Assembly: GCA_050694175.1 (NCBI GenBank)
Contig: JBOGXA010000004.1
Location: 62,001-126,000 of the forward strand
From: JBOGXA01 sp050694175
GTDB lineage: Bacteria; Actinomycetota; CADDZG01; WHSQ01
Length of the DNA stretch: 64,000 bases
Direction of reading: 5' to 3'
The notes under the pieces are model-generated. The model was not told the origin of the DNA, ran no database searches, and saw only the letters and a list, made by a program, of their open reading frames with translations. This document shows positions 25,048 through 33,324 of the stretch, piece after piece. Numbering within the stretch: position 1 is the first letter of the stretch; every line of letters begins with the position of its first letter. The position numbers and the translations under genes were made by a program.

Positions 25048-28000
25048 GCCGGGAGCTCCTTTCCCTCGGACCACAGCGGGCACAGCGGCTTGAACATGCA
25101 CCACGTGCAGTCCGCTTCGGGGTTGGGTCGGAAGTCTTCCGCAAGCACGCCGTCGATCAGAGCGGGCAGTCGTTCGAGCGCGGCCTCGGCCTCCTCCGGC
25201 GTCTGGCACCGCTTCTGCACGTCGTTTCTCGACAGCGGGGGCTTCGGATAGATGAGCTGCATCGACGTCGGCTCGCCGAGCGCGGCGATCTCGGGGTCGT
25301 TGCGGGCGGCGAGGTAGTAGATCGCGAGCTGCAGCGATTCCTTGGCCTCGTCCCAACCCATCGGTGACGACGACGTCTTGTAGTCGGAGATGACAAGGTT
25401 CCTGCCGATCTTGTCGATGCGGTCTATCCGCCCGGTGATCAGGTGACCGTCGAAGTCGACTTCGAACTTGGTCTCCGCCTTCGCCGCGTGGCCGGGCTTG
25501 AGGAACCTCCCGTAGCGCTCGATCATCAGCTGTCCATCGCGATGGAACTGGCGCGCCATCGCACGGTTCGGGAACTGACCTTCGATCCCTTCGAACAGCT
25601 CGTCGAAGCGCGCATGAGCGGCGGTGGGGTCGACGCGTATCGCCCCGGTCTCCAACTCCTCGAAGACCTTGTGCACGACCGAGCCGAAAGCCATGTTGTG
25701 AGAGCTCTCGGGGTCGAGTCCGAGAACGACTGCGCACAGGTATTGAAGACCGCAGTTGTCGTAGGTGGATATGCGGGAGTAGCTGGTCCGCAGCTTGTCG
25801 GGGGCGAGCCTCTCGTCACCCGTGTCCTGCTGAACCCGGATCGGCACCGTGCCTTCCGTCCAGTCCCAGCGCCACCACCACTCGCCGGGCCGGGCCGCAG
25901 CACACGAGGGATCGAGGTCGCAGATGTGAGCGATAGCCGCCACGGCCGCGATACGGCGCGACGGAGGCGCGATCGTGTCGGCCAGAACTTTGCGGTGGCC
26001 GGCCGCGGCCTCTGCGAACGTCAGCGGGCGAGCGCCGTCGGCGGCCCGTTGCACCTCGGGAACCGAGCCGAAGAGCTCCTCGATGAAGCGCGACGGCTCC
26101 CCGCGGCGGGACGGCCCCGGCGACGTCGTGACCATGCATCGCTTAGACGCGCGCGTCACCGCCACGTGAAAGACACGCCGGTCCTCAGCCTCGTTCCGGC
26201 GCGCTCGTTCGACCGGATCGGTTTCGTCGAGGAAGTAGGGGTCGAAAAGCCCCGTCGCCCGCCGCCCCTTAGGAATGGACCCTTCGACGACGCCGACAAC
26301 CGCCACCAACGCCCACTCCTTGCCCTTCGCGCCGTGAAAGGAGAGAACGCTCACGCCGCCACCGGAACGCTCGGGTGGAAGCCATGGATCCGAGCCAAAG
26401 TCTGCGCGGCTCATCGCGTCGAGATATTCCAGCAGGGTCGCGCGGCCCCGACGTCGCTCGACGAAGCGGCCGAGCGCGCGACTGAAAGCCACGAGCGCAT
26501 CGAGGTCGCGATGAGCGGGGTCGTCCAGTCCCTTCTGCGCGCTCGCGCGCAACTCGCGGCATAGCCGGGCCGCGTCCCACAGAGCCCAGAACGACTCATC
26601 GGCCGGCGCGTCCTTCTTCGCCCGCACCAAGCCGCGCAGCGCGAGCAGCTCGGCGATCTTGTCACCGGCGTCGGAATCGCCGGCGATCTCCGCAGGCAAA
26701 TCCTCCACGACCTCCACGAGAGATACGCCCCTCAGGCGGGCAAGGCGCTCGAGCTCGCGCACGGTTCCATCGCCAAGGTCGATCAACGGCGATCGCAACA
26801 GCTCCACGACCTTCTCGGTGGCTCCGTCGTCGGCGAGAGCAAAGCGAACGAGATCGGCGACGGCGCGCACGATCGGTTCGCGCCCGAGCGGCCGATCGGG
26901 CGCGCTGATCGAGAACGGAACCTCGAGGGCGTCGAGTGCGCGCTCGAGGGGCGGAAGCATCGACCCTGGAGATGTCACCAGAATTGCCATGTCCCGGTAG
27001 GGCATTCCGTCGACGACGTGGGCACGGCGAAGCTCTCGTGCGACGGCGTCCACCTCGGCCGAGAGGCTCGTGTACGTCCGTGCCTCCAGCATCGACCGTC
27101 CTTCGAACGACGTCGAACGATGCGCACGCTCTCCCGTCCGGGAGACGAATGCCCGTGCACTCGGACCGGCCTCGGGGCCCAGTCGGTAGGAGGTCGTGAG
27201 CGTGGCGGTCTCCCCACCCGGGAACAGCTCGGCGAAGTCTTCGAGCCAGTCCGGCTCGGCCCCCCGGAACGTCTCGATTGCCGAATCCGGATCGGCCGCC
27301 ACGACGAGCGACCGGAACGGTTCGTACGGCTCGGGAAGTCCGGCGAGAAAGTGAAGCAGCCGCTGCTGCACGAGCGACAGCTCCTGACCGTCGTCGACGA
27401 GCAAGTGCGTGAAGCGGCCCTGCATGAACGAGCGCACCTCGTCATGGTTGGCGAGAAGTTCGGCCGCATCGGCGAGAAGCGTCGGGTAGTCGACCCGCGA
27501 CCGTGCCCGCAGCCGCGACCGGTGCGCCTTGAAGAACCGCACGAGATCGGCCCACGCGGGACGGGCCGCCGCGAGCGCATCGAGTTGCTCGTTGTCGAGA
27601 AGGCGCTGCTCGGCGCGGATGCAGAAGTCGACGACCTCGTCCACGAATCCGCGGTTTCCGAGAATCTGCCGGTGGTGGGGCCAGTTGGCCTCGTTCTCCA
27701 GCTCGAGGGCTTCCCTGACGGCGCCCCACTGCTCGGGAGAAGTGAGAAGCACGGGCGGCTCCGAGTAGGCGAGGCGGTCGTAGTGGCGGGAGACGAGGTG
27801 GTGGGCGAGACCGTGCCAGGTGTAGACCGGCACCTCGACGACTGCGTCCAGCCCCTCGTCGAACAGCAACCTGCGGGTCAGGCGGTCGACGAGATCGATC
27901 TTCTGAGCCCGGTTCGGAACGAGGAACAAGATGCGATCGGGTGAGCTCTCGGGGGCGAGGGCAAGCCGCACGAAGCGCTCCTCGAGAACGGTTGTCTTCC

Positions 28001-28094
28001 CCGTGCCGGGCCCCCCGAGCACGCACAGGGCGCCGGCGTCGTGGTCGACGACCCGGCGCTGATCCCGGTCCAGGCGAAGCGTCGCAACGGCCAT
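25044..28094 (-). CDS. adnA: AdnA-like helicase-nuclease subunit with Fe-S nuclease domain
   Basis: Partner of the AdnB-like protein, 1016 residues. Walker A is GGPGTGKTT (27-35). The Walker B/motif II segment reads 'HLLVDDGQELS', so the usual catalytic D-E is D-D. This agrees with AdnA being the non-driving motor in the mycobacterial complex. Motif V-like 'VLSFHGAKGKEWALV' and VI-like 'VFHVAVTRASKRC' remain. The C-terminal nuclease has 'GRIDRID', 'VISDYKTSSS' and four Cys, one or two in 'DNCGLQYLC' plus C996-x2-C999-x5-C1005, the Fe-S staple seen in AddB and Cas4. ATG 28094 has TAACGT 6 nt upstream. It is first in the operon adnA-adnB-lhr. Role: processing of double-strand breaks for recombination. 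Confidence 0.83.
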   Translation of the reverse strand: MAVATLRLDRDQRRVVDHDAGALCVLGGPGTGKTTVLEERFVRLALAPESSPDRILFLVPNRAQKIDLVDRLTRRLLFDEGLDAVVEVPVYTWHGLAHHLVSRHYDRLAYSEPPVLLTSPEQWGAVREALELENEANWPHHRQILGNRGFVDEVVDFCIRAEQRLLDNEQLDALAAARPAWADLVRFFKAHRSRLRARSRVDYPTLLADAAELLANHDEVRSFMQGRFTHLLVDDGQELSLVQQRLLHFLAGLPEPYEPFRSLVVAADPDSAIETFRGAEPDWLEDFAELFPGGETATLTTSYRLGPEAGPSARAFVSRTGERAHRSTSFEGRSMLEARTYTSLSAEVDAVARELRRAHVVDGMPYRDMAILVTSPGSMLPPLERALDALEVPFSISAPDRPLGREPIVRAVADLVRFALADDGATEKVVELLRSPLIDLGDGTVRELERLARLRGVSLVEVVEDLPAEIAGDSDAGDKIAELLALRGLVRAKKDAPADESFWALWDAARLCRELRASAQKGLDDPAHRDLDALVAFSRALGRFVERRRGRATLLEYLDAMSRADFGSDPWLPPERSGGGVSVLSFHGAKGKEWALVAVVGVVEGSIPKGRRATGLFDPYFLDETDPVERARRNEAEDRRVFHVAVTRASKRCMVTTSPGPSRRGEPSRFIEELFGSVPEVQRAADGARPLTFAEAAAGHRKVLADTIAPPSRRIAAVAAIAHICDLDPSCAAARPGEWWWRWDWTEGTVPIRVQQDTGDERLAPDKLRTSYSRISTYDNCGLQYLCAVVLGLDPESSHNMAFGSVVHKVFEELETGAIRVDPTAAHARFDELFEGIEGQFPNRAMARQFHRDGQLMIERYGRFLKPGHAAKAETKFEVDFDGHLITGRIDRIDKIGRNLVISDYKTSSSPMGWDEAKESLQLAIYYLAARNDPEIAALGEPTSMQLIYPKPPLSRNDVQKRCQTPEEAEAALERLPALIDGVLAEDFRPNPEADCTWCMFKPLCPLWSEGKELPA

Positions 28095-28100
28095 GCGTTG

Positions 28101-28106
28101 ACGTTA
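28101..28106 (-). promoter_or_regulatory. Putative leaderless -10 element of adnA
   Basis: On the minus strand TAACGT, then 6 nt, then ATG 28094. It would drive adnA-adnB(-lhr). Confidence 0.5.
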
Positions 28107-28246
28107 CTGCGGGCCTACGACGGTTTTTGCCGGTAAGGAGGGGGCCGCCGATCCGGCGGACAGGACTGCTGCGTTTCGTGGAGAACAGCCAGGTAAAGCA
28201 CCCAATCACTTCCAACCGCTCCGCGACGAGAAAGGCTCGAAGCCAG

Positions 28247-30109
28247 ATGCGACGCATTGCCCCTGTGGTCGGCGTGGCCCTCATTGCGGCCCTTGCGGCC
28301 GCCCCGGCGCTCGCGCACCCGACGACGGTCGCCGTCACGATTCAGGACACCGACGGCGACAACCTGCTCGATTACGCCCCCGGGGAACGCCACATCGTGG
28401 TCGGCGACGGAAGCCGTTTCCGGCCCCACCGGCGGCGGTCGATTGTGAACTTCATCCAGCTCACGGACTACCAGATCGTCGACGAAGAGAGCCCGGCCCG
28501 CGTCGAGTTCCTCGACACGACCCAAAGGGGTCCCTTCAACCCGTTCAGCGCGGCGTATCGACCTCAGGAATCGCTCACCACCCAGGTGACGGAGGCGATG
28601 GTGCGGGCGGTCGAGGACATGCGCTCGCCGGTCACCAATGCCCCCCTCAACTTTGCCGTCCTCACCGGCGACAACGCCGACTCACAGCAGTACAACGAGA
28701 CCCGCTGGTTCATCGACATCCTCGACGGTAAAACGACGATCGATCCCGATTCGGGCGACCCGACCGAGGCCTGTCCCCACAACACCCCCGGCTCCAATTA
28801 CGACGGGGTCCGGAACGGCGGGAAACAGGGGTACTACGAACCCGATGCGTCCGGCCCGAACATCGACGGCGACGGCTACTCACCGGATCGGGCGGAGAAC
28901 ATGGCCACCACCGGGAAAGACGTCACCGTGCGCGACTTCCCCGGCCTCTTCGAAGCGGCCAACTCGCCTTTTTCTGCGCTGGGCCTCGATATGCCGTGGT
29001 ACTCGGCGTTCGGCAACCACGACGCGCTCGTCCAGGGCAACAGCCCCGATGCCTACGCCGGTCCGTTCGGTCCGTCGGGGGAGATCTCGAATCCCATCTA
29101 CCAGGACATCGCAACCGGCTGCCTGAAGGCGCGCTCCGACGGCCCGGGACCGTTCGGGGACCTCGACGACGCGACGGTGGTCCCGCCCGATGCCGGGCGT
29201 TGTTTCCTCGCCAAGGATGAAGCGGGCGCCGGTGCCCCCGCACCGTGCGACAGCGGCGGCTGGATCGAGCAGCACTTCTTGACGTCGGGCCGGCCAGTGG
29301 GCCACGGGTTCACTCCGACCGAGTCGCTGAGCCCCGAGGAGCAACAGGCCGGATATGGAAGGCCGGCGATCGCGGACGCGAACAACGACGGCTACTACTC
29401 GTACTCTCCGGCTGCGGGCCTGCGGTTCGTGGTGCTCGACACTGTCACCGACGAGTGCGGATCCCTCTTCTGCGCCGAAGGCACCGTGGACGACCCCCAG
29501 TTCCAATGGCTCGTCGGTCAGATAGCGCTGGCCGAGGACGCCGGTGAGTACGTCGTCGTGTTCTCGCACCACACCTTTCGCACGACGCGGTTCGTCTCCA
29601 CCGACCCCACCGAACAACCCATCCATCACGGCATGCGAGTCGAACGCGACAACCCCGATGATCCACCCGGAACCAGCCCGGCGCCGACGCTCGAGGAGCT
29701 CTACTGCGAGAGCCCGAATGTCATCGCACACATCGCCGGTCACGAGCATCAGAACTACGTCCGCCACCACACCTGCGAGGAAGAGGAGGCGTTTCCCACG
29801 CCCGGGCCCGGCGACTTCTGGCACATCTCCACCGCTGCGCATATCGACTGGCCCCAGCAGGCCCGCATCATCGAGTTCGTGTCCAATCCGGACGGCACCT
29901 TCTCGATGGTGTTGACGATCGTGGACCACGCCGGGCCGCCGAAGCCGACCGTCACGACGCCAATGCCTCTCAACAAGAGCGTGACGCGCCTTGCTTCGAT
30001 CGCGCGCGAGCTCGCGTTCAACGATTATCAGAACTCGCGCGATTCGCGCGGGCGTCCGCAGGATCGCAACGTCATCGTCGTGTTCGAACGACAGTGGCCG
30101 GCGCCCTGA
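28247..30109 (+). CDS. Secreted metallophosphoesterase (actinobacterial PPA1498-like)
   Basis: 620 residues from ATG 28247, which opens a clear Sec signal (M-R-R-I-A, hydrophobic core, ending A-L-A-H-P near residue 21). Calcineurin-like motifs are 'QLTDYQIVDEESP' (the family's first Asp, with Gln in place of His), 'VLTGDNADSQQYNE' (GDN), 'SAFGNHD' and 'VVFSHHTF', ending in 'IAGHEHQN'. The long insert between GDN and GNHD, rich in Asp/Gly/Asn, fits a large secreted actinobacterial family whose substrate is not established. No membrane anchor or cell-wall motif is visible at the C-terminus. The neighbours downstream are also secreted proteins. The family name is from memory of the motif order. 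Confidence 0.75.
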   Translation: MRRIAPVVGVALIAALAAAPALAHPTTVAVTIQDTDGDNLLDYAPGERHIVVGDGSRFRPHRRRSIVNFIQLTDYQIVDEESPARVEFLDTTQRGPFNPFSAAYRPQESLTTQVTEAMVRAVEDMRSPVTNAPLNFAVLTGDNADSQQYNETRWFIDILDGKTTIDPDSGDPTEACPHNTPGSNYDGVRNGGKQGYYEPDASGPNIDGDGYSPDRAENMATTGKDVTVRDFPGLFEAANSPFSALGLDMPWYSAFGNHDALVQGNSPDAYAGPFGPSGEISNPIYQDIATGCLKARSDGPGPFGDLDDATVVPPDAGRCFLAKDEAGAGAPAPCDSGGWIEQHFLTSGRPVGHGFTPTESLSPEEQQAGYGRPAIADANNDGYYSYSPAAGLRFVVLDTVTDECGSLFCAEGTVDDPQFQWLVGQIALAEDAGEYVVVFSHHTFRTTRFVSTDPTEQPIHHGMRVERDNPDDPPGTSPAPTLEELYCESPNVIAHIAGHEHQNYVRHHTCEEEEAFPTPGPGDFWHISTAAHIDWPQQARIIEFVSNPDGTFSMVLTIVDHAGPPKPTVTTPMPLNKSVTRLASIARELAFNDYQNSRDSRGRPQDRNVIVVFERQWPAP

Positions 30110-30199
30110 CCCCGCTCAGTGTGACGCGCGCCACAGACGGGCGCCTCAACTCCTCCTAGCGTGCGCACCGTCGTATAGCTCGCACGAAAGGAAGAAACA

Positions 30200-30934
30200 A
30201 TGCGGACTCTGGCCGCGGCACTCGTCGCGATCGCCCTTGTCGCCGCGACGCCGGCGGCGGCGCGTACCGGGTGCAGCCCCGGCACCCCAGGCGACGACGA
30301 GATCACATGTACGCGATTCGACGATCGGGCATCGGGCTTTGCAGGAGACGACACCATCCATGCGCGCGCCGGAGACGATCGAATCGGCGGAGGATCCGGC
30401 AACGATCACGTCCACGCGGGAGCCGGCATGGACGTCGCGGTGGGGGGGAACGGTGACGATTACCTCTCGGGTGGTGCGGGGAACGATTCGCTCGCCGGAG
30501 ACCGCGGCGCGGACTCCGTGCGCGGCGAGGCGGGCAACGATGCTCTCTCCGGTGGGTTGGACGCCGACGTACTGAACGGTGGGATCGGGGGCGATCAGCT
30601 GAACGGCAAGGAAGGGCGGGACCTGCTGTGGGGTGAGCGCGGTAACGATCGGCTCGACGGGGGGCCGGGCCGCGACATCGCAAGCGGAGACGCGGGCGAC
30701 GACCACCTTCTGGGGGGGCCGGGAGCAGACGAACTAAAGGGGGGCACCGAACACGATCGGATCGACGCCGGTCCCGGCGCGGACATCGTCTATGCCGGGC
30801 GCGGCCGTGACCGCGTCTACGCGAACGACGGCACCCGCGACCGCATCAGTTGCGGGCGTGGGCGCGACTTCCTAGTAGCGGACGGCTTCGACGTCGTCAT
30901 GAGTGACTGCGAAGACGTGCTATGGGAGGAGTGA
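30200..30934 (+). CDS. Secreted RTX-like calcium-binding repeat protein
   Basis: 244 residues. A signal peptide (1-22, ending A-A-A-R) is followed by about 15 tandem nonapeptide-type repeats of the form G-G-x-G-x-D-x-L/I-x from about residue 40 to 220 (for example 'GGNGDDYLSGGAGNDSLAG'). Such repeats form a calcium-bound parallel beta-roll in haemolysin-type proteins. There is no catalytic domain before the repeats and no obvious type I secretion signal. Two Cys flank each end of the mature chain ('TGCSPG...ITC' and 'ISC...SDC'), which could close the roll with disulfides. AAGGA precedes ATG 30200 by a good distance. It ends 7 bp from the convergent cupredoxin gene. Likely an extracellular structural or ion-buffering protein. 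Confidence 0.82.
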   Translation: MRTLAAALVAIALVAATPAAARTGCSPGTPGDDEITCTRFDDRASGFAGDDTIHARAGDDRIGGGSGNDHVHAGAGMDVAVGGNGDDYLSGGAGNDSLAGDRGADSVRGEAGNDALSGGLDADVLNGGIGGDQLNGKEGRDLLWGERGNDRLDGGPGRDIASGDAGDDHLLGGPGADELKGGTEHDRIDAGPGADIVYAGRGRDRVYANDGTRDRISCGRGRDFLVADGFDVVMSDCEDVLWEE

Positions 30935-30941
30935 CCAGGTC

Positions 30942-31355
30942 TCAATGAGCGCGGATGCGGCCGCACATGCCCTGGCAGGCTCCGTTCTGATTGAAACCGG
31001 AATGGATCGTGCACCGGTACTTGTACCAGCCGCCCCGCGGGATCCTACGGCGCTTGGTCTCCCCCGGCCTCAGGTTGTCGATGTCTGAAACGCTCGCCCC
31101 CGAGGGCTGGCGGTAGAAGACGACATCGTGCCGAACACCGTTTCGCGGGTTCTTGAACTTGAACCGGTGGGGGGTGCTGAGAAGGTGCGTCGTAGCCGTG
31201 TTTGTCTCGCTGTCGCGCCACTTGAAGTCGCCCGGCCCCACCCTCTTGGCCTTGACGTACTGATGGGTCGCCAGCGACGGGCCCGGCGCCAGCGCGACGG
31301 CAAGCATCGCTGCCGCCAGGGCAACAAGGACCTTTCGCGTAGTGGGCGGCGTCAT
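30942..31355 (-). CDS. Secreted cupredoxin-like (plastocyanin-type) copper protein
   Basis: 137 residues from ATG 31355, with AAGGAG six bases upstream. The signal peptide covers about 1-29 (ends S-L-A-T-H). The mature part has a type 1 copper pattern: H76 in 'RHDVVF', then C115 and H118 in 'YRCTIHSG', and M130 in 'CQGMCG'. Plastocyanins have C-x2-H-x4-M; here 11 residues separate His and Met, and two extra Cys (127, 131) flank the Met, so the ligand loop is expanded. It could be a small electron carrier or a copper-binding protein outside the membrane. Similar proteins in actinobacteria are annotated as plastocyanin/azurin family. No redox partner is adjacent. Confidence 0.72.
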   Translation of the reverse strand: MTPPTTRKVLVALAAAMLAVALAPGPSLATHQYVKAKRVGPGDFKWRDSETNTATTHLLSTPHRFKFKNPRNGVRHDVVFYRQPSGASVSDIDNLRPGETKRRRIPRGGWYKYRCTIHSGFNQNGACQGMCGRIRAH

Positions 31356-31599
31356 GGTGCTCCTTTCGTCGCGCGTCCGTCTCAGGATAAACGGATGAGG
31401 CAGGGTTCTGGATGCCTCACGAGCGCCCGGCGCCTCATCGCGATGGTATTCGGAGTCCCGTTTGCCCCCGCGTGGAGGTTGCCGGCGGCTGTGAGCAATA
31501 ACGTCATCCGAAATCCATGGGATCGACGGCCGGCTGCTGCATACTCCTATCCCCCGGCCCCGGCCGGGCGACTTTTCTGAGAACCATTGGAGGCGTCCG

Positions 31600-31836
31600 A
31601 TGCTCAACCCTGAGCTCCCGGAGTGGGAGGAAGGGCTGATAGACGAGGCAATCAATACCGCCGAGGCCCGCCTCGATGCCGAGAGGACCCGGGCCGGACG
31701 CCGGGCGCTTCAGCTCGCCCGGGAGCAGGCCTATCACCGCCTCGCCCTCGCAATCGACCGCCCCCACCCCAGAGGGGTCAGCCCCGACCAGCTATCGCTG
31801 TGGCCGACTGACCCGACCCTGTTCGACGCCGGCTAA
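31600..31836 (+). CDS. Conserved-looking small protein, function unknown
   Basis: 78 residues starting at ATG 31600 with GGAGG 7-8 nt upstream. The chain is acidic at the start ('LPEWEEGLIDEAIN'), then a single Ala/Arg/Glu-rich helix likely to be coiled-coil ('RLDAERTRAGRRALQLAREQ'), then a Pro-rich tail ('RPHPRGVSPDQLSLWPTDP'). No signal peptide, membrane segment or known motif was recognised. The good ribosome site and helical amphipathic pattern argue that it is real. It lies between the cupredoxin gene (divergent) and the D-Ala-D-Ala carboxypeptidase. Confidence 0.55.
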   Translation: MLNPELPEWEEGLIDEAINTAEARLDAERTRAGRRALQLAREQAYHRLALAIDRPHPRGVSPDQLSLWPTDPTLFDAG

Positions 31837-31877
31837 GAAAATCGAACGGGCGCCGCACCCGTGGCGTCTTCCATTCG

Positions 31878-33272
31878 ATGAGCCACCACCCGGCCGGTGA
31901 TCTGGACGCCGATCTGCGGAGCGGCGACACTGTGTCGATGCCGAGGATCCGCTCGCGGCTCGTCACCGCCGCCGCCACCGTCATGCTGGTCGCGGCTCCG
32001 CCGGGAGCGACGCCCGCGCCGCCCGCGGCGGCGGGGGCCGTGAGCCCGGCTCCGTCTCCGGCCGGTCAGCCCGGCCCCGAGGTAGGTGCTCCGGGACCGC
32101 GCCCTAGCGACGTGTCCCAACGGGTCGCCGGGGCCCGTCCTCTGTGGATGAAACGCATCGACCGCCTCGTCGGCCGCAAGTCTTTCGGCGTCGCGATCGA
32201 GGTCGACGATCACGTTCTTTACAAGCGGGCGGCCGTCACGCGCCGCATCCCCGCCTCGAACCAGAAGCTGCTGCTCTCCATGTCCCTGCTTGCCAGATTC
32301 GATCCCGAGTCGCGGTTGCAAACGACTGCGGCCACCGGCGGTCGCAAGGGGAATGTCGTGACCGGAAATCTGTGGCTCCTGGGCACGGGGGACCCGTGGC
32401 TCGGTACGAGAGCTGCCTACGGGCGAAGACTCCCCGCCGGGATGACTTCGCTACATGTGCTCGCCCGAAGGGTCGCGGACTCCGGGATACGGAGCATCCG
32501 TGGGGGTGTAATCGGCAGCACCGGCTACTTCTCGCACGATTGGTGGGCGCCGGGATGGAAGGCCCACTTCCCCGCGTACTACGTTGCCCTCCCCTCCGCG
32601 CTCACATTCAACGGAAACCTCGCCGGGGGGAGGCACATCTCCGACCCGGAGAGACGCGCCGCCACGTGGTTCACGCGCAAGCTGGAAAAACTCGGAGTCC
32701 GGGTCCGGCGGCGACCGGCGGCGGAGCCCGCGCCGCAGGGACTCACCGAGGTCGCATCGATCAAGTCGAAGCCGTTGCAAATCTTGATGCGGTACATGAA
32801 CGTCAGATCCTCGAACACCGTCGCCGAGCTGCTGGGCAAGCGTCTGGGCGTGAACCGGTTCGGTCGTCCCGGAACCATCGCGAAGGGGGCGCGGGCGGTG
32901 AGGGCGTGGGCGAGGAGGCATGGCGTCGACATTGAGTCCTTAGATTCTTCCGGGCTCTCCTATCGAAACCGTATCTCCGCGCGGGGGATGGCTCGCCTCC
33001 TGGACCGTGTCGAGGAGAAGCCGTGGGGAGCGCTGCTTCGCGGCATGCTCCCCGCGCCCGGGCAAGGAACGCTCGCGGACCGGCTTCGGGGGGTGCGCGT
33101 GCGCGCCAAGACGGGCACGCTGGACCGCGTGTCGACCCTGTCGGGGTGGGTGTGGCTGTCGCGAACACAGCAATGGGCAAGCTTCTCCATCATGTCCTCC
33201 GGGCTGCCCAAGTCGAAGGCCGCGGACATCGAGAACAGGATCGTGCGGATTCTCCACGAGCGGGCGCGTTAG
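31878..33272 (+). CDS. dacB: D-alanyl-D-alanine carboxypeptidase/endopeptidase (PBP4, S13 family)
   Basis: Periplasmic or cell-wall-facing penicillin-binding protein that trims peptidoglycan stem peptides. The three active-site motifs are present: SxxK as S127-N-Q-K130 in 'RRIPASNQKLLL', SxN in 'RSSNTVAELLGK' near residue 312, and KTG in 'RAKTGTLDRVSTLSG' near residue 412. The N-terminus contains a signal-like segment ('SRLVTAAATVMLVAAPPG', 26-43) followed by an Ala/Pro linker. ATG 31938 (giving 444 residues and placing the signal near the N-terminus) is an alternative to 31878; neither has a strong ribosome site. Family length (about 450-480) fits both. It is convergent with the double ABC ATPase. 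Confidence 0.87.
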   Translation: MSHHPAGDLDADLRSGDTVSMPRIRSRLVTAAATVMLVAAPPGATPAPPAAAGAVSPAPSPAGQPGPEVGAPGPRPSDVSQRVAGARPLWMKRIDRLVGRKSFGVAIEVDDHVLYKRAAVTRRIPASNQKLLLSMSLLARFDPESRLQTTAATGGRKGNVVTGNLWLLGTGDPWLGTRAAYGRRLPAGMTSLHVLARRVADSGIRSIRGGVIGSTGYFSHDWWAPGWKAHFPAYYVALPSALTFNGNLAGGRHISDPERRAATWFTRKLEKLGVRVRRRPAAEPAPQGLTEVASIKSKPLQILMRYMNVRSSNTVAELLGKRLGVNRFGRPGTIAKGARAVRAWARRHGVDIESLDSSGLSYRNRISARGMARLLDRVEEKPWGALLRGMLPAPGQGTLADRLRGVRVRAKTGTLDRVSTLSGWVWLSRTQQWASFSIMSSGLPKSKAADIENRIVRILHERAR

Positions 33273-33324
33273 CTGCCCGAAGCCCGGATTCGGGTCCGCC
33301 GACAGTGGGCGCCCTGCCCAGCCC

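Noticed and set aside
22951..25251. 766-codon open frame on the plus strand opposite adnB
   Set aside because: Antisense shadow of a high-GC gene: no helicase-independent motifs, Arg/His/Leu-rich, no ribosome site.
25048..25737. The adnB frame stays open for another 230 codons upstream, suggesting a longer protein
   Set aside because: It overlaps the conserved nuclease domain and Cys staple of adnA, its translation is Arg-rich noise, and the GTGA overlap gives a natural start at 25047.
27941..28246. Longer start for the secreted metallophosphoesterase
   Set aside because: The extension overlaps the start of adnA on the other strand and would bury the clear signal peptide that begins at ATG 28247.
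31356..31655. 100-residue extension of the cupredoxin
   Set aside because: AAGGAG and a signal peptide place the start at ATG 31355; the extension overlaps the ribosome site and start of the gene at 31600.
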